A stretch of 64,000 nucleotides of DNA from Oncomelania hupensis. Lineage: Eukaryota > Mollusca > Gastropoda > Littorinimorpha > Pomatiopsidae. The stretch covers positions 67,663,567 to 67,727,566 of the forward strand of contig CM072515.1 of NCBI GenBank assembly GCA_036898135.1, written 5' to 3'. The position numbers and the translations under genes were made by a program. Each line of letters opens with the position of its first letter. The stretch's first letter is position 1. Shown here piece by piece: positions 13,901 to 23,206 of this stretch. The notes under the pieces are model-generated. The model did not search any database. It was given only the letters and a program-made list of their open reading frames with translations, and was not told the DNA's origin.

Positions 13901-15800
13901 CTTGATGCGTTATTTATTTATTTATTTTTACGTGAATGGCCCTTTTATTTTACATTTGATTAAATCGTGCTGCTTTGCCTATGTGGTGAGATGTGGTCTT
14001 TCAATGTTATCATGTTATTGTCATATGTATTGTGTGTAATATGAATGTGATTGTGTTGATTCTGTGTAATTCAATTCAGCAAATCTTTCTTACCTCATCA
14101 AGGAATTTAAACAGGCGCAGAGATCATCACTCCAGTCAACAAATAGCAGTTAAATGTACAAATTACAAGCGAAATAATTAATCAAAAAGCATGTAACTAA
14201 AGGAAATAATAGTAAAAAGTAGAATTTCTGAACATAAAAAAAATATTTTCATAAGTAATGTGTCACAAAAAGAAAAAGTGTGACTAAATGAAAGCAAAAA
14301 ACCATGGCATAATTCTATAGTTGTTGTATGCAAGGTAATATCATTGTGATTGTGTGGTGTAGTTTTGAACGTGATGGTCTTTACATTCAGGCCCAGCAGC
14401 TGTGTAGGCTGAAGCATGTCCAGTCGCTATGGCTTATCCTGTGTTACCAGAGAGCCTCCATGCTGGCTGTGGACAACACAGTAAGTCCGTGGACTTTTTG
14501 CTCTTTTGTCGAATCTGTAAGGTGTTCGTGTAAATATTTATATTTTACGGTTTATATTACATGTCACTTGTGTGGGCCGAATTTGGGTTACCTTCTCAGC
14601 GAATGTAGCAGCAGCCACAAGAGCAGCAGGGCAAGGAAGGGTAACAGAACCCACTTTCTAGTATTCGTAATGCTGTTCATTAAATCCTGTCAATCTAAAT
14701 TGTACAAATAAACTAGAAGGTCAAAGCCCCTATGACGCACATGCTCCTTATGGAACTTGCAATATTTAGCATCAGAATGAGTGTCCAGAATTTTTTTTTT
14801 TTTAATGAAACGGTGGCATTAAAATAAAAAGTAATACCGACTTTGATCTGTATACGCTCTTGACCTTGAGATGACCCCGTTTATTTATTTTTAAGGTATT
14901 TATTATTTTATTTTTATTTTATTTTTCATTTTTATTTATTTTTAAGGTATTTATTATTTTATTTTTATTTTATTTTTCATTTTTATTTATTTACTTTATT
15001 TTTATTTAGTTTTTTTGTGAATTATTTATTTCTTTTACTTGAGTTTCATTCTTTTATTTTCCATTTTTGTTGTTGTTGTCGTCTAAAATTACTTTATTGT
15101 GACGAGATGAGAAATTAAAATATTGAATTGTATGCACTTTGAGTTTAGTTAGACTAGAGGAAAAGATGTGAATAGAATCTCGAGTGTCATTACTGCATTA
15201 TTATTACTGTTAGCTTCGCATCAGCAGCTTGCTAGACTCCAATGCCCAAGTTACTAAGAGAAGGCTGTTAGGGAATTTCAAAAGGATCGGTGATCACTGA
15301 TGTATAAAACACAAAATAAAATAAAAATAAAATAAAATAAAAGATACCCCGATTTTGCAGTTTTTATGCTTATTATTATGGTAATCCACATGTTTGCTCT
15401 CAGGATGCATTTGACGGGTTGGCCAAAGAGGTGCAGGAAGAGTTGATGCCTGAACAAGGGAGAGAAGTGGAAGAGATGTGTCAATCCATGTCTGTGGAAC
15501 AGCTGGAGTTGTTGCTCCTGCATCTCTTTGAATGCATCATGCTGCGACTGTCTGAACCACACCAACAAATAGACGATGACACTCAGCCTCACAACTTTGG
15601 GTAAGCTTTTACAATCATTAGAAATAATAATAATAATACAACAATTTATAACCTGCACGCATCTCACAACATAATATTATAGTGATTTTGAGGCTCAGAA
15701 ATGTGAAATCATTCACAAATTATGTGAGTGTATATGTTGGTACAGATGGCCGCACTGTGAGCCTGACTAGTGATTTAGGGAAAAGTGCTTATATCGCATC

Positions 15801-15865
<65 letters not shown>

Positions 15866-16246
15866 CCTGTGCTGTTTGTTAGTCTGCTTAATTGAGGCTT
15901 GATGTAAAACTTCAGGCGTTGGCCAAACTAGTCAGCCAGGTTGACAAGAAGGTCAGAGAGAGACGAGCAATGAAAAGCTCAAAACAGAAATCAGTATGTA
16001 TAGGCCAGTACAGTATACTGGGATCAAACATTCTGATCTTGCTTTGATTTTTTTTTCAGACTGAAAATCATTTTGATGAGCAGCCTGGAGGCACCGTTGT
16101 ACCACACGGAGCCTGTGGAGGTCAGACACATGCAGCTGATGGACACGTTCGCCACCTTCCCTGATGGTCTGCTGGGACGTCACGCCTGTGCCGCTTGGCT
16201 TCTTTGTCGCAAGCAGCTCACCATCAAACGCCAGCAGATGCTGTAG
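770..16246 (+). CDS. RNF213-like E3 ubiquitin ligase, C-terminal exons (gene copy 1)
   Basis: Eleven exons are read from splice sites and matching phases: 770-827, 1386-1612, 4630-4765, 5509-5586, 6037-6205, 7441-7672, 8143-8217, 12151-12348, 14391-14480, 15404-15600, 16060-16246 (TAG). They join into about 549 codons with no stop. The residue pattern resembles the C-terminal part of RNF213 (mysterin), downstream of the RING and RZ-finger modules; that family consists of very large AAA+ E3 ubiquitin ligases acting in innate defence and lipid-droplet biology. Recognisable stretches are PAVWRYRPRITVEHFF, LLPSTQGPGMCSYILLQFLL, HPEQELLPLVLGQCNYSL and DLPDICQSIDNLNTALSFL. The 5' part lies outside the window. 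The inverted copy at 53826-64000 supports the model: its last nine introns are at the same positions and several exons have identical length (136, 78, 232, 75, 90 bp). Introns carry many insertions. The exon structure is secure; the family name is a recognition by eye. Confidence 0.82.
1613..4629. other. 3-kb intron of RNF213-like copy 1
   Basis: It holds no exon of the host gene. The part 1613-2130 is unremarkable AT-rich sequence. From about 2135 to 4310 the base composition and motif content change (TATA box, HSEs, donor site and AATAAA on the minus strand), suggesting an insertion or an antisense transcription unit. I could not find terminal repeats that would define its ends. Confidence 0.5.
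3719..3749 (-). promoter_or_regulatory. Heat-shock-type promoter inside intron (HSE + TATA)
   Basis: On the minus strand a TATAAAA box (3719-3725) lies 11 bp downstream of a perfect three-unit heat-shock element (GAA-N2-TTC-N2-GAA, 3737-3749). A second perfect element of the same form is at 4296-4308. A transcript starting near 3690 would meet a consensus donor GTAAGT at 3312-3307 and an AATAAA at 2154-2149. No protein-coding exon was recognised downstream, so a spliced noncoding RNA, a retro-inserted heat-shock promoter or a mobile-element promoter are all possible. It sits antisense in the 3-kb intron 1613-4629 of the RNF213-like gene. Confidence 0.5.
5217..5472. repeat. 64-bp tandem repeat, 4 copies
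   Basis: Four almost identical 64-bp units start at 5217, 5281, 5345 and 5409 with CTTTGGGCTTARTGGAWCAT and end with a GTATGTAT-GTAACCA stretch. The array ends about 35 bp before the acceptor of the exon at 5509, so it fills the end of that intron. Confidence 0.92.
6268..6850 (+). mobile_element. Short retroelement, family A (copy 1)
   Basis: This is the first of several dispersed copies of a 450-700-bp noncoding repeat (others at 11395-11945, 27155-27590, and inverted at 49251-49953). Shared landmarks are a TATAAATAGTATC block, the TTTAAATTNCCACTG block, CACCTACCTTTTTTCTTG, GTGGAGTGCCTTCAGTGTTACC and a 3' end with simple repeats, here (ACTA)n at 6835-6849. The inverted copy has a 16-bp target duplication, which marks the family as a target-primed retroelement (SINE or 3' end of a LINE). 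Confidence 0.75.
8521..9084. repeat. 42-bp minisatellite, about 13 copies
   Basis: Tandem units of about 42 bp contain GGGGAGATTAATCTTTAATT and GCTATCATCCCAGCAGAG. Some units lose one or two bases, so the reading frame breaks. Because 42 is a multiple of 3, single frames translate as a repeated 14-residue string; this is a by-product, not a protein. The same array resumes at 10291-10405 (three more units) on the far side of the insertion at 9085-10290. Confidence 0.95.
9085..10290. mobile_element. Nonautonomous insertion inside the 42-bp minisatellite
   Basis: A 1206-bp block interrupts the minisatellite. Its ends are imperfect inverted repeats (CCCAGCTAACCA on the left, complement CCCAGCAAACCA on the right). 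Flanking bases fit a 2-bp GA target duplication (9083-9084 and 10291-10292), and removing the block with one GA restores an intact minisatellite unit. A 5-bp GGGGA duplication with slightly different ends is also possible because of the G run. The left 350 bp and right 40 bp are rich in CCCGATCGGGC-type palindromes; the centre (9860-10020) is AT-rich. No transposase was recognised. Confidence 0.7.
10437..10605. repeat. 34-bp tandem repeat, about 5 copies
   Basis: Tandem 34-bp units contain CATGGTTGCAAGCTCCGGTT and GTCCAACATGCTGG, starting directly after the last 42-bp minisatellite units. Open frames on both strands come from the repeat and are not genes. Confidence 0.93.
10890..10942. repeat. 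(AAT)n microsatellite
   Basis: An uninterrupted AAT run of about 53 bp lies at the 5' edge of a LINE fragment (10945-11185). Confidence 0.97.
10945..11185 (+). pseudogene. LINE 3' fragment (same family as 37611-38516)
   Basis: The translation contains SGLAKTILQG-like, GRPKK-like and AEDRERWSTLVKQS-like stretches in shifting frames. They match the C-terminus of the LINE reverse transcriptase at 37628-38516 (SGLAKTILQG, AAEDRERWSMLVKRSS). The end, GGGATAGGATAGGAT, matches the tail of that element. It is a heavily truncated, frameshifted copy in an RNF213-like intron. Confidence 0.85.
11395..11945 (+). mobile_element. Short retroelement, family A (copy 2)
   Basis: It shares its order of landmarks with the copy at 6268-6850 (TTTAAATTCCCACTACCGC, the CACCTACCTTTTTTCTTG block, GTGGAGTGCCTTCAGTGTTACC) and ends in (ACTA)n at 11928-11944. 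No coding sequence. Confidence 0.75.
12664..12764. repeat. 21-bp tandem repeat
   Basis: ACAGGAGTGC recurs every 21 bp (12671, 12692, 12713), with degenerate flanking units. It lies in the intron after the exon ending at 12348. Short TG runs follow at 12957-12977. Confidence 0.85.
13250..13535 (+). mobile_element. tRNA-derived SINE
   Basis: A polymerase III A-box (TGGCCGAGTGG, 13256-13266) and B-box (GATCGATCC, 13310-13318) lie about 44 bp apart, as in a tRNA-derived SINE head. A 200-bp body and an A-rich AAATAAAAA tail (about 13520-13570) follow. The intervening sequence does not fold as a tRNA that I can recognise, so I call it a SINE and not a tRNA gene. Confidence 0.7.
15799..15864. repeat. 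(TAG)n microsatellite
   Basis: An uninterrupted TAG run of about 65 bp in the last intron of RNF213-like copy 1. The serine run in one frame is a by-product. Confidence 0.96.
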
Positions 16247-16792
16247 TGGGAATGCTGTAGTGGGAATGCTGTGTTGCTTTTAACCTGTGTATCGTGTACC
16301 ATTCTGTGCCATTGCCTGCCTACAATAGTGCCTCTGGACTTGGATTAGTGTAACATTGTGTGCTGTTGATATAAAATCGATGGATGCCCTGTGTCGCCGT
16401 CTTCACTGGCACAATTAGTTTGAAGATTTGTAACATAAATGCAGCCCTGTTTGGCATAGTGCATGACCGAATACATGACATACTCCTATAAAAGAACAAA
16501 ATATCAACTGTCTCCACCATCAGCCTCGCCAGTTACAGAAGGTTTTCACTGTGCAATACTAGGACAATTCTCGAAACTGACGCCTCTTCAAAAAGTTAAA
16601 TAACAAATTTCCCAAAGTTAGCAACGCTATTGTTTAAAGACATTTTGTAAAATCTATGTTGATGATGATGATAATGCCATCTTGTATAGCATTGTTCTCC
16701 ATCTCAGTAGACATGCTCAATGTGCATCTACTATGCTACTATGTCATGATAAATGTGGTTGCTGTTTTAACCCTGAAGACTATTGTAAACTA

Positions 16793-16798
16793 AATAAA
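16793..16798 (+). promoter_or_regulatory. poly(A) signal of RNF213-like copy 1
   Basis: AATAAA lies about 550 bp downstream of the TAG at 16244-16246, giving a 3' UTR of plausible length. A GGGAATGCTGTAGT-type tandem duplication follows directly after the stop (16247-16270). Confidence 0.6.
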
Positions 16799-16815
16799 GG
16801 GGTTATGAGAATGCA

Positions 16816-17570
16816 GATATGATTGACTTTTTACATCCATTCACCAACATTTTTTAACAGAACATTTAGATTCCAACATTTTAGTTGTCATGTAAGTTCA
16901 AAAATGTACTTGTCACTTTACTTCCAAAAGTTTATTTGCCACGTTACTGTACTTGCTCCCAGTGACATTATACAGCCTCAGCAGCACTGTCTCATGGCCA
17001 TGTAGTTTTGCATATCGATGCTTTTCTTGTCTTTTGTTGGTGGTGCCTGGAAATCCAGACACAAGATCTTGAGGCCTGACTCCCACGCATTGTGTTAAGG
17101 GTTTTAGTGAAGACTGGTAAACTCCAAACACTAGTGACAGAGAAAGGAGAGAGAGTTGGGTCTTGCCTACCATTCTCTTTATTCCCCGATCTTTCCTATC
17201 ATTCCTTTATTCCCAAGACTATAGTATCTAAAAAGGATTGTGTGCTTGATCTCCAGGCTCGTCGGTTTTGGAGAGACAACTACTGTCTCTGAGTTATGCA
17301 AGCTGCATGTCTTCATTTGCTTACAATGTTGGTATTTTGGGATAATGACTCCTTGCTAGAAGTGAACAGGGCGGTCATTTGTGGACAGAAATAAAAAAGC
17401 TGTCTTATCTTATCTAACTTTTCTTGTATTTGCGTCTTTGGATTTTTTGGGATTATGTTACTAATGTTGTACAGTAGTAAGTTGTTTTGTTTTTTTAAAT
17501 TCTAGCTATGAATATTCGTTTTTTACCTGGTTCCGTTTACAGTGTTTGCAAATGGCTACAGGATGATTCA
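16816..17570. other. Intergenic sequence, nothing recognised
   Basis: AT-rich sequence between the poly(A) signal of RNF213-like copy 1 and the SINE that hosts the 7.4-kb transposon. I see only short chance reading frames, no repeat and no RNA gene. Confidence 0.5.
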
Positions 17571-17575
17571 AGGCG

Positions 17576-17784
17576 CAGCAGTGTGGTGGTCTGGGTACAT
17601 GCTAGCAACGGTTTATGTTAAGTTACTTCGGGAAGGGTTAGTACTTGGATGGGTTACCTTGCTTGGAAGGCAACCACCAAACAACACAAACAAGTTTTAA
17701 ATGAGCACGCGACACACCCCAGTCTACCTACACACCCCAGTCTACCTACACACCCCAGTCTACCTACACACCCCAGTCTACCTA
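17576..17784 (+). mobile_element. SINE head with 5S-like box and start of its VNTR
   Basis: A segment like the internal promoter of 5S rRNA (GTTAGTACTTGGATGGGTTACC, 17638-17659, split here as GTTAGTACTT + GGATGGGTTACC) marks the head of a 5S-type SINE. From about 17706 four units of an 18-bp VNTR (CCCCAGTCTACCTACACA) follow and stop at the left end of the transposon at 17791. The VNTR and the SINE tail resume at 25215. The sister SINE at 19974-20285 has the same box and tail without the VNTR. Confidence 0.75.
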
Positions 17785-17790
17785 CACACC

Positions 17791-17808
17791 CAGAGCTGCC
17801 AAGTGCTA
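17791..17808 (+). repeat. Left terminal inverted repeat
   Basis: CAGAGCTGCCAAGTGCTA, preceded by the target duplication CACACC (17785-17790). It pairs with 25197-25214 at 17 of 18 positions. Confidence 0.9.
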
Positions 17809-18391
17809 CGCTTTGGGCGTAGTTTGCAACGCTAGAGTTGACATGGCTACGCTGTTACGCCCGGTCTCGATTTGCTACGCCCGGTCAAATTTTGTTTAGC
17901 GTACCACTTTTTGACAAGAAAGTGGCTGTGTAAAACTCGCACAGCAACAGCAAGTCGCCGTGTGACCGTTTTGTATCTGCCGCACGCACGCACACTGCGT
18001 CTGTGTTAGCCAATCGGAAAGCGCAGTACAAAATTACAGGAAACGCTTAACCGCCATCTTAGTTCTTCATGGTTTTAGTGCTATCTTGCGGAAGTGCAAG
18101 AAGGCAGCCATGTCTGACTGAATGACTTGTGTGCATCCAAACACTATTTTGCCAGTTGGGTGGTTGGTGTGTCACTGTGTGTGTGTTATTGTATTAAAGG
18201 TAATAGAAAGGCAGTTTTAAAGGTTTCAGAATGCACACACAGTATACGTCTCGTTCATCCATGTTATTCCGGAAAACTGTTTGCATACCTAATCAACTGC
18301 CAATATTTTCTGCAAAAAATATAATTTAGCAAAAAGTTTCGCCGAGCGAGCAACAAGCGTCGTCTGCTTATCCAAGTCTCAAATATTCTCG

Positions 18392-18420
18392 CGCGCATGC
18401 GCATAGGCATCGTGACGTCA
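18392..18420 (+). promoter_or_regulatory. NRF1-like and CRE sites upstream of the transposase gene
   Basis: CGCGCATGCGCA (18392-18403) fits the NRF1 consensus. A palindromic CRE, TGACGTCA (18413-18420), lies 66 bp upstream of the chosen ATG. A matching TGACGTCA lies 85 bp upstream of the other gene in the element (24986-24993). The sites are seen; their function is inferred. Confidence 0.55.
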
Positions 18421-18485
18421 TGTGCAGGGTGAAAGATGAGGCGAATAGCGAAAGTAAACATCCCGTTCTGCTGCTTATCACCGCG

Positions 18486-21400
18486 ATGCCGAAAGAATGC
18501 GCTGCTGGCGAATGTAATGAGCTGCAAGTGCCTGGAAGTCAATTTTCCTTTCACAAATTTCCTTCGGACAAAGATTTAAAACGAGAATGGGCTTTGAAAG
18601 TTAACAGGGAGGTGAGATGCCCCAAAACAGGGAAAAAGATGCTGTGGATGCCAGCAAAACACGACGTGTTGTGTTCCCGGCATTTCGCGCCGGAATCTTT
18701 TACGCAAAGAACACGTCTGGCACTGACGGACACGAGCATTCAAAACCTAAAATTTTTACCAAAGTTGGTTGATAATGCAGTGCCGACTATTTTTGAATAC
18801 AACATCAGCAAGAGAAAGAGAGAGGAAGAAGCAACAAGGAGGAGATCAGCTGTGTCAAAGAAAAAGCAAAAAACACAAGTAAGTATTGTCACATATATCC
18901 TACTTAAAGAAAAATTCCACTTGTAAGTTGGGGAATTTGTAGAAAATGTTCTTCATAGGTAGGGAGAAGGGGGAAATGTGCTTGTGCATGTCTGAATACA
19001 TCATTTGCAAACTAATTAAGTAAATGGTTTCTGCATGTAAAAAAAAAGATAACCAAAAATAAATAAATAAAATTTAAAGAATATAAATAATACCAAAGAT
19101 TTTTTTACCCTTCTTTATTATTAGAGTTTCAGTTCTAACACCCTCATTTGTTGTTTACACAGGAACTTGGGACACTTTTGCAGACTGCAACACCTCCCAG
19201 TCTGGAACTCGTGGATGCTGGTGCTAGTGCTATGCCCATGTGTTCTGATGACACCTGTTCTACCACTAGTAGCACAGCCAGCATTCCACCACCTACTTGC
19301 ATGCAAGACATTGGGATCCAAGTTACACCGGTATATCATTTTGCATCAGAGTTGGCTTACTGTTGCATAAACTCATATCATTGTACATGTAACCTGTTTC
19401 AGTCTTTCAAAACTTGTATCAGACTGTAACTGTAAAATTAGTGAATTTGAAGGAAATTGTGTGGTTAAAAAAATCAAAACACGTTTTATGTGTGTGTGTG
19501 CGTGTTATGTGTGATAACAAGCTTTGTGATTTTCAGATCGTAGTGAATACAAAGCAGCAAACATTGCACAAAGCAATTGCTTGCTGTGAAGTGCAGACTG
19601 AGTGGACTGAGCCAGAAAACACTGAGGCAAGAGAGATTGCTCCTCACATGTCTTCCAAGCTCACCCAAACTGATCTAGTCGGGTAAGGGTTGAAAAAATG
19701 CATTCACTTTCTAACTTCCAAATAGAAAAAAATCCAATTATAATGCACAAATCTCCAACAGACACATGTTGTTTATAATAATAATAGTAATAATGTTAAA
19801 AGATCTAATTGCTGGATTTTATGGTTTGTGATGATAACTGATTGCTGTGGCAGGCCTGAGCTAGAAGAGCATGTAGAGGAAGAGAACACAGCTGCAGATG
19901 ATCCAGAGGGGAAATATCAATCACAGCAGACTACTCCAAGGTAAAACTTGTACTTATTTTTGAGTTTCTCCCTGGGGTGTCGGATAGTGCAGTGGTTGGA
20001 GCACTCGCTACTGTGTCGAAAGTGAAGCACCGTCCGGTGCGGTTAGCACTTGGATGGGTGACCGCTAAGGTGTGAAGCGACAAACAACAACGCCCCCAGT
20101 TGACTCAACTGTGATTGAGTACCTACTCTCTTGAGGGTGGGGAAGGTAAAGCAGCGAGGGAGAGAGTTGGGCATCACCCTCATTACGCTGGCCCAAGATA
20201 AGTGTGATCTCCAACATCACGCTCCCCTACGGCCACAAGGCTATGGGACTACCTTTACCTTTACCTTTACCTGCGTATAAGGAAAAAAATTGTACTTTGT
20301 CAGTTTTGAGTGCCCTGCACACATACTGTAAAAAAAAAAAAAAAAATTTAATATTAGAAACAAATCGAAATCTTTATTTTTTAAACTTGCTTGCCAAAAC
20401 GTAATACGTAAGTAACTAATGCAATTAAGGGATTAGACATGAAAAATGAGCAAATCCTGTTGGCTTTTTTTCTTTTCCAGACGCCAACTGACTGAAGACC
20501 TTCACTCTGTGGATCCATTCAAAGAGCGTAAATATATAGTGTTTGAGAGTCAGCTTGAGACCTTACTGAGTAAGTGTCAAAAGTGTCATCAGCCATGTCA
20601 AGTCATCAAGAAAGGGGAATGTGGCACTAGTGTAGAGTTCTCTTGTGAGTGCAGCCTTGCTACCTGTGGCCACAAGTACACCTGGCGCTCTCAGCCCTGC
20701 TCACAAAAACTACCTCTAGGTAATCTGGTTATGGCAGCTGCTACATTTTTCACAGCATGTTCACCTAGTAGACTCATCAATGCCTTGAAGCAGGCAGACA
20801 TAGCATGTTTCAGCCTACAGACTTACAACAGCATTCAGTCATCATATCTGGTGCCAGCAGTGCGAAATGTGTGGCAAGTATGGCAGCAGCGCCTTTTTGC
20901 AGCAAGGAGAGGAAGATCAGTCAAACTTGCAGGGGATGGCAGATGCGACTCGCCAGGACACTGCGCCAAGTATGGCAGTTACACTCTGATGGATGCAGAA
21001 ACAGCTGAAGTTTTGCACAGTGAACTGATACAGGTATACTTTCACAAAACAATACTCACACTTTCAGAATACAACTTAAAGCTTCACGTGGGTGCAAATA
21101 TGGGCTAAAGAAAGAACATGAGGTTATATCTAGCACTCAATCACTGACTGAAGAAACCTTAAAGGCCAAAAATTTTCAAGACTATTAAAAGAGGAATGTT
21201 TATACTTCTTGTGTTTGTTTTTGAATAGTCTTTTGTATATATAAAATCTTCTTCAGAATTTCACAATCATTGCACAATGAATGTAATGAAGGTCCCAAAT
21301 GTGTCTGTACAGAGTAGCCAGGTGAAAAACTCTCATGCCATGGAACTTGATGGCCTCAAAAAAGGGCTGAGAAAGGTGAAAGAAGAGGTCAGAATCAGTC

Positions 21401-22970
21401 ATCTCATCACTGATCGACATGTTAGTGTAAAGAAACACATGCAAGAAAATGAACCAAGCATCACTCATCACTTTGACATTTGGCACATGGCAAAAGGTAA
21501 GGTGCTTTTGTCAATATGATTTATTATTTTAATTGCATGCATAATGATACACCATGCAGTGTGTCCGTCTAAACTTGGCTTACACTCAGTTTACTGACCA
21601 TACATGTACTATGCATTGTCACAACCTTTTTGGCTTGTATACACTTTTTTCAGGTGTTGGTAAGAAGATAGACAAAGCTGGGAAGAAGCGTCAGAATGTA
21701 CACCTGGCTCTTTGGTCACAGAGCATTGGCAACCATATGTACTGGTGCTCTACAACCACTCCAGAAGGCCCCAACAGAACTAACATTATCAAGGAAAAGT
21801 GGTTGTCTATCCGCAACCACGTCGCTAACATCCATGAAGGTCATGGTACCTTGTACCCCAGATGTGAGCATGGTGACTTGGAGCCTCGAGCCTGGATCAA
21901 ACAAGGTAAACAAGACAATAAGTTATTTTTTTTCAGTGTATGATTTTTTTACTTCCAAATTTTATTATAAAATGAACCTTTTGTTATCTTGAAGTAAAAC
22001 GTTAATATGGGGTGATTTTTTTCCCCAGGAACAACACAATATAGAACTCTGGACAATATTGTGAGCAGTAAATATCTTTTGCGAGACATTGGCCTGTTGT
22101 CTCCAGACGTACAAACAGCAAGCTTGGAATCCTATCATGCAACAGTCTGTCATTTCGCCCCAAAACTGAACAGCTTCACATTTTCAGTGATGCAAGCGAA
22201 GTATGACTTTTTACATTGGCAGAATTAAACACAATGTTGTTTCTTCTTTAGATCAAGTTTGTAATGATGAGACGCTGAGTATATATTTTTTCGCCTTTTT
22301 TAATTTATGTCAATGGTTACCTTGTCTTATGTGTAAATCTCTTAGGTATATGAATGTTTTTTTTTCTTCTTCTGTATGAATGTTTTTTTCTTCTGTATCA
22401 GTTTCTAAGATTAAATTTTCTCCTGTGTTACAGGCTCTACCTTGCAGCCATGCACTTCAATGCAAATGCTGACCGCAAACAAGCTGTCACTGCTAACGGG
22501 GACCTTCAGTGGATAGTTGCTCATCCTAAATCTGCCAAGGGAGTGGCAGTAGCAAAGCCAATCAAGGTGCCACAAACAAGGAGTATGTTTAACTTTGATC
22601 TATTCTGAAATTCTCTTTCTCCAAACTTTATAGCAAGATTTATGTAGAATTGTACGCTAGATTAAGAATAACAGAGTTGTCTATATTGAACGCAGTACTG
22701 TAATATATATTTATATTGTAAATGATGGAAGGTGTGTTTTGGAAGTTATAAATCCTATTTCTACCTACAGGTTACATTCAGGAGCTGTATCAGGAGGTTA
22801 TCCTGCTGCGCCTCGAAAACCAAAGCTACAACAAGGCCAAAGAAGCCCAGCAAGATTATTTGGACACAGTTCCCCTACCCCTGAGCAAATCGAAAACTCC
22901 AGTAAACAAAGCAGATGTAGTTGCTCATCACTGCGCGCGACTTAACTGGAACAGAAGTCACCCCAACTAG
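18486..22970 (+). CDS. THAP-domain DDE transposase
   Basis: Ten exons with consistent phases: 18486-18878, 19163-19330, 19537-19682, 19854-19940, 20481-21033, 21313-21496, 21654-21905, 22029-22200, 22434-22582, 22771-22970 (TAG). They encode 767 aa without a stop. The N-terminus is a THAP C2CH zinc finger (ligands C5, C10, C63, H66; the AVPTIF signature at 98-103), a DNA-binding module. A low-complexity linker follows. A catalytic-type core has a Cys-rich segment around 290-335, GDGRCDSPG (D417), ITDRH (D483), HHFDIWHMAKG and SLESYH (E628); I infer D417/D483/E628 as the DDE triad. It would bind the element ends and cut and join DNA in the nucleus. The start at 18486 gives the usual MPKEC THAP start; an in-frame ATG at 18420 would add 22 residues. 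It lies wholly inside the transposon, convergent with the ballast gene. The GDG and AMExxG patterns recall Kolobok-like transposases, but I am not sure of the superfamily. Confidence 0.87.
19974..20285 (+). mobile_element. SINE in intron 4 of the transposase gene
   Basis: An A-box-like TAGTGCAGTGG (19985-19995) and a 5S-like GGTTAGCACTTGGATGGGTG (from 20041) mark the head. The body contains GGTAAAGCAGCGAGG, also found in the SINE tail at 25980-26000. The 3' end is a (CTTTAC)n tail near 20258-20280. It is related to the SINE that hosts the transposon, and it inserted into the transposon's gene without breaking the frame. Confidence 0.75.
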
Positions 22971-23206
22971 ACTACATCTGTTTTGCTGTGAACACTGCTA
23001 GATTACATTAGTTTTACTTTGCAGCACTCACAATAAAAAAAAAGTTCAATCTTCTCTTTATTTACAAATACATGTAGTTTGTTTATGCACTACTCTTTTA
23101 CACTTTCTTTGGCTTTCATGGGACTTGGGTTTTCAAGACGAAGCAGAATAAAATATGATAGATATCTTGAATATAAAAGTAAACAAATAAAAGTAAAAGT
23201 TACCTT

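Noticed and set aside
17638..17659. 5S rRNA gene
   Set aside because: Only a stretch like the internal promoter is present; the remainder does not match 5S rRNA, so it is a SINE head.
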